Below are positions 58,506 through 64,000 of a stretch of DNA of 64,000 nucleotides, one piece after another. The notes beneath the pieces are model-generated. The model had not been told where the DNA came from. It searched no databases and was given only the letters and a program-made list of their open reading frames with translations. Both the position numbers and the translations under genes were made by a program. Position 1 is the stretch's first letter; each line of letters opens with the position of its first letter. Source of the DNA: CAWHYG01 sp963833505 (GTDB lineage: Bacteria; Eisenbacteria; RBG-16-71-46; CAIMUX01); the NCBI GenBank assembly GCA_963833505.1, contig CAWHYG010000007.1:2294001-2358000 (forward strand), read 5' to 3'.

Positions 58506-59717
58506 ATGAAGATCCTCGCTGTCTATGGAGCGGACTTTCCCTGGGACATTCGCGTCGAGAAGCTCCTCTCCGGGCTCCACGCCTATGGGCACGAGCCCCA
58601 CCTCCTCTGCCGGAATCTCTCCCGGGCCCTGGCTTGCGAGCGCGTGGGGGACATCATCTGTCATCGGGTGCTCGGCCCCGGGACGGGCCCGGCACGGTTT
58701 GGGTTCCTGAGCATGCCGGCACCGGCAAACCCGCTCTGGCGCCGGGCGCTGGTGCGTGTGCTGGCCGAGGTCTCACCCGACCTGATGATCGTGCGCGACC
58801 TCCCGCTGTCTCCTCTTGTCATCGCCGAGGCCCGGCGTGTCGGCTTGCCGGTGATCGTCGACATGGCGGAGAATCACCCCGCCATGTGGAAGGATGTGGC
58901 GGCGGGAGATCCGGTTTTCCTTCGTAGCTGGCTGGTCAAGAATCCCATCCTGGGAAGGCGGATCGAACGGCAGGTCGTCCGCCAGGTCGACGCGATCTTC
59001 GTAGTGGTCGAAGAAATGCGCAGGCACATTCTGGCCCTGGGCGCCCCTCCGGAGAAGGTGCACGTCGTTTCCAACACGCCTCCCCTGGAGGTTGTGGAAA
59101 AGTGCGCCTCACACCCGGAGGAGGGGGCCGGCCGGATCGAGATGGTCTACGTCGGCTACATAGATCGTGTCCGAGGCTTGCAGCATGTCATCGAGGCGAT
59201 GGCCATCCTGTCGCCGGGCTCCCCTCCGATCCGCCTTCATGTCATTGGGACCGGCGATTACCTGCCCAATCTGAAGGACCAGGTCCGCCGCCGAGGGATG
59301 GACCAGCAGGTCATCTTTCACGGTTGGGTCGATCAGCGGGACCTGCCGGCCTACCTCTCGCGAGGCAACCTCGGTCTGGTTCCCCACCTGAAGACGGAGC
59401 ACACGGACACGACCGTCCCCAACAAGTTGTTTGACTACATGGCCGCCGGGATTCCCGTACTGGTTTCCGACGCGGCCCCGTTGGCTCGTATCGTTGGGGA
59501 ATGCCGGTGCGGGCTGATCTTCCCCGCCGGCCGACCTGGGGATCTGGCGGAGCGTCTGCAGCAGTTGACCGATCCGTCGCTGCGAGGTCGGCTCGGCGCG
59601 CGCGGACGAGAGGCGATACGCGATCATTTTCACTGGGAGCGGGACCTGGCCGTTGCGGCGGAGATCGTCGGTCGACTCGGCCGGTCCCGCACTGCCTGCG
59701 ATGGGGCCGGATCGTAA
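58506..59717 (+). CDS. GT4 family glycosyltransferase
   Basis: A 403-residue GT-B enzyme. It begins MKILAVYGADFPWDIRVEKL. Segments PDLMIVRDLPLSPLVIAEAR and VDMAENHPAMWKD lie in the acceptor domain; VYVGYIDRVRGLQHVIEAM, LHVIGTGDYLPNLKDQV, ADLPAYLSRGNLGLVPH-like and TTVPNKLFDYMAAGIPVLVSDAAPLARIV lie in the donor domain. The usual E-x7-E appears as N-K-L-F-D-Y, as in many WbuB-like enzymes. It precedes the dehydrogenase-like gene by 38 bases. Confidence 0.9.
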   Translation: MKILAVYGADFPWDIRVEKLLSGLHAYGHEPHLLCRNLSRALACERVGDIICHRVLGPGTGPARFGFLSMPAPANPLWRRALVRVLAEVSPDLMIVRDLPLSPLVIAEARRVGLPVIVDMAENHPAMWKDVAAGDPVFLRSWLVKNPILGRRIERQVVRQVDAIFVVVEEMRRHILALGAPPEKVHVVSNTPPLEVVEKCASHPEEGAGRIEMVYVGYIDRVRGLQHVIEAMAILSPGSPPIRLHVIGTGDYLPNLKDQVRRRGMDQQVIFHGWVDQRDLPAYLSRGNLGLVPHLKTEHTDTTVPNKLFDYMAAGIPVLVSDAAPLARIVGECRCGLIFPAGRPGDLAERLQQLTDPSLRGRLGARGREAIRDHFHWERDLAVAAEIVGRLGRSRTACDGAGS

Positions 59718-59755
59718 GACGAGACCGGCGGCCACCATGGAAAGGAAGAAGATGC

Positions 59756-60988
59756 ATGTCTGAAGGAGCGCAGCACGGCATCGATCGGAGTCCCCTGCTG
59801 ACCATCGAGATCTGCGATCCTGAGATCGGCCTGGAAGGGTACGTGTGCATCCATTCGGTGGGAAAGCACGGCGCGGCGGGCGGGATCCGGTGCGTGCCCG
59901 ACGTAACCAAGCGAGAGGTGCAGCTCCTGGCCAGGGCCATGACCTACAAGTTCGCCTTCTTCGACGTACCGCAGGGTGGAGCGAAGATGGGCCTCAAGAT
60001 CAACTACGACCTTCCGGAACCAATGCGAACGGCATTGATCCGGGCGGCGGCCCGACACCTGGAACCGCTTCTTCGGCGGGCGGACTTCTGGTCCCCATGG
60101 GGGGACATGAACTTCCACGGCGACGAGCTTCGGGCGTTCTTCGCCGCCGTCGGCAGGGATTACACACCGGACGAAACCCACAACTCATCCGTTCGAACCG
60201 CCATTTCCACCCTGTGGTCACTCCAGGCGCTGCTCGCCGATCGCAACCTTCCGCCCGGCGAGGTCTCGTTGAGCATTGAAGGATTTGGAACGGTAGCTTC
60301 CTACCTGGCTCCGCTGCTCGCCGGCATGGGGGTAAAGGTCGTTGCCGTGAGCAACCACCTCGGAGGCGTGTCCAACACTCGTGGCCTCGATCTTTCCAAG
60401 GTGGTCACGCTCCGCCGGGAGCAGGGAGACGCGTGGGTGCAAGAGAAGGGCGACTGGGAGCACATCACCCAGGAGGAGCTCTTCAAGGTCCCCGCCGAGA
60501 TCCTCGTGCCCAGCGCCAGGGTGCACAGCATCTCCGCGGAACGGGCCAGGACGGTTCCGGTCCGCGCAGTTCTGCCCATCGCGAACGTTCCGTGCACTGA
60601 CGAGGCCCTTGAGATCCTGGACGACCGGGGCATCGATTTCCTTCCGGACTTCGTGGTCAATGGCGGGGGAATGCTGGGTCACATCCGCAGCGCCGACGAC
60701 CGCTTTGGCGCTACCTTCAGGGCCATGATCGGCCGGATGCTCCGGACGGCCCGGGAAAAGCAGGGTTCGGTCCGCAAGCTGGCAGAGTCCGCGGCACAGT
60801 CGAACTTCCCGGGAATCGCGGCCGAAGCGTACGGGAGAGACCCCTTCTTCCTGGACGTGCTGCAGCGCCTGGGCTATCGAGGGATTGTCCCCGAATCCCT
60901 CGTCCGACAGGCCCAGGAATCCGTGTCCAAGCGAGTGGAACGGAGGGTCGCGTCACTGTTTCCACTGTCTGAACCGTTGAAGACCTGA
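59756..60988 (+). CDS. Glu/Leu/Phe/Val dehydrogenase-like protein
   Basis: A 410-residue member of the amino acid dehydrogenase superfamily. MTYKFAFFDVPQGGAKMGLK holds Lys65 and Lys77, spaced twelve as the substrate and catalytic lysines of leucine dehydrogenase. The Rossmann part has LSIEGFGTVASYLAPLLAGMGVKVVAVSN. Usual motifs are altered: GG.K is followed by MGL instead of GGI, the DVGT region reads GDMNFHGDEL and the later segment is VNGGGMLGHI. It may act on an unusual 2-oxo or amino acid substrate. It sits in a polysaccharide gene group after a GT4 gene. The ATG 59756 has a GGAAGAAG site; the longer frame upstream overlaps the GT4 gene. Confidence 0.82.
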   Translation: MSEGAQHGIDRSPLLTIEICDPEIGLEGYVCIHSVGKHGAAGGIRCVPDVTKREVQLLARAMTYKFAFFDVPQGGAKMGLKINYDLPEPMRTALIRAAARHLEPLLRRADFWSPWGDMNFHGDELRAFFAAVGRDYTPDETHNSSVRTAISTLWSLQALLADRNLPPGEVSLSIEGFGTVASYLAPLLAGMGVKVVAVSNHLGGVSNTRGLDLSKVVTLRREQGDAWVQEKGDWEHITQEELFKVPAEILVPSARVHSISAERARTVPVRAVLPIANVPCTDEALEILDDRGIDFLPDFVVNGGGMLGHIRSADDRFGATFRAMIGRMLRTAREKQGSVRKLAESAAQSNFPGIAAEAYGRDPFFLDVLQRLGYRGIVPESLVRQAQESVSKRVERRVASLFPLSEPLKT

Positions 60989-61066
60989 TCTGAATCCGGG
61001 CCGAGCCCGGGTCCCGCACCGCCGTTTCTCGCCAAGGCTGGTCGCGAAGCACCGGACCTTCACGGA

Positions 61067-62482
61067 TCAGCGGCCGGCCCTGCTCCTTTGGACGCCCGGT
61101 TTCCGGAGGGCTCGGGCGGTCTTTGCCCGCGAGGCGTTCGTCGGAATCATCGGGGCCAGGAAGTCCGCCAGCAATCGCGCCTCCAGGGCACATCCCTCGG
61201 CGTTAAGGTGGACTCCGTCACCGGTCCAGTAACGTGCCTCCCGAGGCATCGCCGAGGCCAGGTCGAAGAACGGCGCCCCCGTTTCCCTGCACAACCCTTG
61301 GACCAGGACATTGTGCTCCGAGATGCCCCGCTGGTAGACGTCCGAACGCGTCTTGACCGTCAGGGGAAGGTAGGTGAACGAGACCAGGACGGGGATGACC
61401 TTGAATTCCCGCGCCACCGCGATCAGGGACCGGAGGTTGCGGTCCGTGTACTCCGGCTTGTTATGCTCCAGTATGTCGATGGCGGGATGGCCGCGAAACA
61501 CCCCCGATGGATAGTCCTTGGCGAGGAGCTGATCGTAATAGGCGTCGCCGACAAAGGTCGACGCCGAGACCAGACGGTGTATGTCGGCGTAGCTCCTGAC
61601 CAGGCCCGTGGGATAAAGGAGAATGCGCAAGAGCACGAACCGGTCGATCCATCCCCCATCCGATGCTTCGGGCGGACTGACCCGGCCCGTGTTGTCGGAA
61701 CGGTAGGCTTCGAAGGGAAAGACCATGCGGGTCTCCACCTCGTTGGTGCCTTCGTAGTAGATGACCATGTCCGGCTGAAGATCGAGGACGCGGAAGAGGA
61801 AGTTGATGAGGATCGGCCAGCTATCGTAGTCGCCGACCCCGGCGTTGATCACCTCGACGGAATCACAGCCCCTGTTCCTGAGCTCACGCTCCAGGACATA
61901 GGGATAGGCCTCGCGGTAGGTCTTCACCCCGACGCCATAGGTCGTGGATCCCCCCAAGGCAACGATGCGGTAGCGCCCCGGCGGCTTGTGCCTTTCAACC
62001 TCCTCGCCGCGGAATCCCAGGGAGTTGTGGCGGTCGCCATCGGCATTTCGATAGCCGGGCGAAGGAACGTAGAGAAGGTACGGGTGGCGATCGTACCTGA
62101 GGCGCTTCTCTTCCATCATGCCCCGCGTCGCAAACGTGCCGAACACCATGTCCGACGCGAAGTGCGAAAGCCACAGGCGCAACGCGCCTTCGAGTGCCCC
62201 CAGCCCAGCCAGGGCGATGGCCAGCCCAAGGAGAACATGCGCCGCCCAAGGGAGCCGGAGATGCGGCGCCAGTTTCCGTCTCGTCCGGATGACCAGGATA
62301 CCGGCGGAGATCAGGACGAGGTCGAAGACATCGATGATGACTCCGTTGGTCGCAGAGATCGATCGATCGGGGCTGAAAGCACGGGTAAGCAGCCATCGGT
62401 TGGCGACGAGGCCGGCCAGGATGAGGAACGCTCCCAGCCCCGCGACGGCGCCGGTGCTCAATTTCCGCTCATGCAGTGTCAT
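61067..62482 (-). CDS. membrane-anchored SGNH/GDSL-type hydrolase
   Basis: A 471-residue protein with three hydrophobic helices in residues 10-110 and a second-half SGNH domain: IVALGGSTTYGVGV (nucleophile Ser block), INAGVGDYDSW, IYYEGTNEVETR (block III) and WTGDGVHLNAEGCALEA (catalytic Asp and His). It probably removes or transfers acyl groups on surface polymer. Its ATG overlaps the upstream deacetylase stop by four bases. Confidence 0.87.
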   Translation of the reverse strand: MTLHERKLSTGAVAGLGAFLILAGLVANRWLLTRAFSPDRSISATNGVIIDVFDLVLISAGILVIRTRRKLAPHLRLPWAAHVLLGLAIALAGLGALEGALRLWLSHFASDMVFGTFATRGMMEEKRLRYDRHPYLLYVPSPGYRNADGDRHNSLGFRGEEVERHKPPGRYRIVALGGSTTYGVGVKTYREAYPYVLERELRNRGCDSVEVINAGVGDYDSWPILINFLFRVLDLQPDMVIYYEGTNEVETRMVFPFEAYRSDNTGRVSPPEASDGGWIDRFVLLRILLYPTGLVRSYADIHRLVSASTFVGDAYYDQLLAKDYPSGVFRGHPAIDILEHNKPEYTDRNLRSLIAVAREFKVIPVLVSFTYLPLTVKTRSDVYQRGISEHNVLVQGLCRETGAPFFDLASAMPREARYWTGDGVHLNAEGCALEARLLADFLAPMIPTNASRAKTARALRKPGVQRSRAGR

Positions 62483-63620
62483 CCTTCATCCCCCCGAGGG
62501 CTGCGGGCGTCGTCCGGACTCGATTCGTTACCGTCTTTACGGACCTTCCGGCGGTCCTTGATCGCGGCCTGCGCAAACAGGCGATTGAGCTTGAATGCCA
62601 GGACGTCCAGCGTGTCGTATCCGCCGATGAGGAGGCGCGGCAGCCTGAGGCCGTCGGTGGTCGCGCGCGTCAGTCCCGGATCGATGGTGTAGCCCCGTCG
62701 AAAGCCCGCCGCCCGCGCTGACCGGATGACCCTGAGATCGGCGTCTCCGTTCGGATAGGCCAGATCGACGGGAGAGACCTGAAGGATGGATTCCAGGACT
62801 TCGCGCGACGTCCGGCAGGCCGCGTCGAGGTCATCATCCCCCAAGGCGGTGAGGATCTCGTGACGGTGTCCGTGCGAGCCGATGCAAAGAAGACCCGTCG
62901 AATACATGGCCTGGATCTCGCCGGGCGTGAGCGGCCGGTAGTCGCGAAGCGCTTCGCGTCCCTGTTCACCGGCCGCCTTGTCACACGCCGCAAGGACCCG
63001 GTCGACTTTGGGGCAGCCGGGATTGCCGAGCCCCTTGATGTCATCCAGAAGGCGCTGGACGTCGTCCCAGCGTCTCGGGCCGTCTTCCGGATGGAAGCGA
63101 TAGCACCGCAGGCCCGCTTCGCGCAGATCCAGCTCCTCGAGGGCTTCCACCTGGATCGGCACAGTGACCCGGTCGAACCAGAACGGCTCTCCCGAAATCG
63201 TGTGCCAGGTCGAGACGAAGAGGATCGCCGGGACGTGGTGGCGCTGAAGAACCGGCAAGGCGAATCGGAGGTTGTTGACGTATCCGTCATCGAAGGTGAG
63301 CACGAAACTCAACCCACCGGTTTGAGGGCCGACGTCGCGTCCCCCCCGCGGCTGCAGGGAGACCCGCCTTGATGGCCGCTTGAACCTTCGGCCCTTAGGT
63401 TGGAGATCGGGAGCCGGTCGGGATCGATGAAGCGACCGAAGCTGCACAGCCATGCAAGTTGCCGGTCGAGCTCCCCCTGCCGCACGCGAAGCCAGCTCCT
63501 CGGGCCGGCGTCAGGCCCGATGTCATGGTAACCGAGGATCACCACGGAATCGCTCCGGCGGGCCGCGGCCAGCCGGGTCACGGTCCGATTGCCAAGAATT
63601 CGCTTGATCACCGACTTCAT
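62479..63620 (-). CDS. polysaccharide deacetylase, frameshifted
   Basis: The first part, from ATG 63620, encodes MKSVIKRILGNRTVTRLAAA and VVILGYHDIGPDAGPR, RQLAWLCSFGRFIDPDRLP. From about 63340 onward, a second frame encodes SFVLTFDDGYVNNLRFALPVL (motif 1), GLLCIGSHGHRHEIL (metal His pair) and DLAYPNGDADLRVI. The span of 1142 bases is one short of a multiple of three. A run of seven C at 63341-63347 lies at the frame switch, so one base change there would restore a 380-codon gene. The start overlaps the upstream CapK-like stop (ATGA), and the stop overlaps the SGNH gene (ATGA). Confidence 0.82.
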
Positions 63621-64000
63621 GTTCGGCCCCCCGCTATGCGACAAATGGAGAACCGGTACTTGCCGCCGGGTCCCGGGCCTATGGCATCCTGGAAATTCAG
63701 GGCGATCGCGACGCTTTCTCCCAGCGCCTGGCGAAGCGTCCGCCGCAGCGCCTCGGCCACGGACTCGTTCCATTCGGGGCCGCGCACGATGTTCAGATCC
63801 ACGCGCTCGATCGCTTCCTGCACGATCTGCAACTGGACGATGCCCGGGTATCGGGTCAGCGTGTTCTCAATGAGAGAGATTCCGGCCACTCGGCTTCCGT
63901 CCGTCGCGATCAGGAAGTCCGCCGTCCTGCCGGTCACGGTCTTCAGGAGCGGAGAGGGGCGACCGCACGGACAGGCCCGGTCGCTCATGACACCGAGGTC
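63617..64000 (-). CDS. CapK / phenylacetate-CoA ligase-like protein, C-terminal part (runs off window)
   Basis: The open frame continues to the window edge. It reads DLGVMSDRACPCGRPSPLLKTVTGRTADFL, then a lid-like domain (LTRYPGIVQLQIVQEAIERVDLNIV) ending KYRFSICRIAGGRT. The CPCGR segment and overall layout match the end of the other CapK-like protein at 54895-56280. It is the upstream gene of a minus-strand operon with the deacetylase and SGNH hydrolase. Its N-terminal three quarters lie outside the window. Confidence 0.85.
   Translation of the reverse strand, partial: DLGVMSDRACPCGRPSPLLKTVTGRTADFLIATDGSRVAGISLIENTLTRYPGIVQLQIVQEAIERVDLNIVRGPEWNESVAEALRRTLRQALGESVAIALNFQDAIGPGPGGKYRFSICRIAGGRT

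Overview
The window is GC-rich bacterial DNA that looks like one chromosomal segment. Several large secreted proteins end in a FlgD-like / T9SS-like C-terminal domain (around 4800-5070, 6134-6289, 15750-16042 and the gene ending at 48840). Together with SBBP propellers, fixed-length tandem repeat proteins and an exosortase exopolysaccharide locus, this suggests an FCB-group or candidate-phylum bacterium such as Candidatus Eisenbacteria. That placement is inference; no rRNA or tRNA gene is visible.

Region 1 (1-19 kb) is mixed chromosomal content. It holds a DUF438-hemerythrin-PAS-DUF2249 protein, a flavin-type pyridoxamine-oxidase-fold protein, a histidine kinase remnant, two beta-propeller secreted proteins, a PHB-depolymerase-like lipoprotein and a sedolisin lipoprotein. 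An argG-argH-aminotransferase operon faces a LysR regulator, and the space between them is filled by a regular GATC-rich array. A Fur/PerR-katG operon sits behind a perfect 19-bp Fur box.

Region 2 (19-41.4 kb, all minus strand) is an exosortase-associated exopolysaccharide locus. The upstream unit is GT4, exosortase, EpsI-like protein and polysaccharide deacetylase. The downstream unit has twelve genes: membrane protein, TPR lipoprotein, PrsK-like sensor kinase, PrsR-like sigma-54 regulator, PEGA-like membrane protein, FN3 lipoprotein, initiating sugar-phosphate transferase, Wza-like exporter, Wzz-like co-polymerase, CpsD-like kinase and two GT2 enzymes. Many junctions are 4-base ATGA/GTGA overlaps. 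A nested pair of ISL3 elements (33621-36486) sits in this unit; deleting them restores another ATGA overlap.

Region 3 (41.5-45.3 kb) is a three-gene transposon (Zn-ribbon protein, DDE transposase, AAA ATPase) bounded by 13-bp inverted repeats, followed by an array of 42-bp repeats. Region 4 (46-64 kb) continues surface-polysaccharide functions: MBOAT plus SGNH acyltransferase pair, a giant FN3 surface protein, two CapK-like adenylate enzymes, a DUF362 protein, GT4, a Glu/Leu-dehydrogenase-like protein, an SGNH hydrolase and a polysaccharide deacetylase.

Three genes (Wza-like exporter, giant FN3 protein, second deacetylase) are each split by one frameshift; whether these are real or assembly errors cannot be decided from sequence alone.
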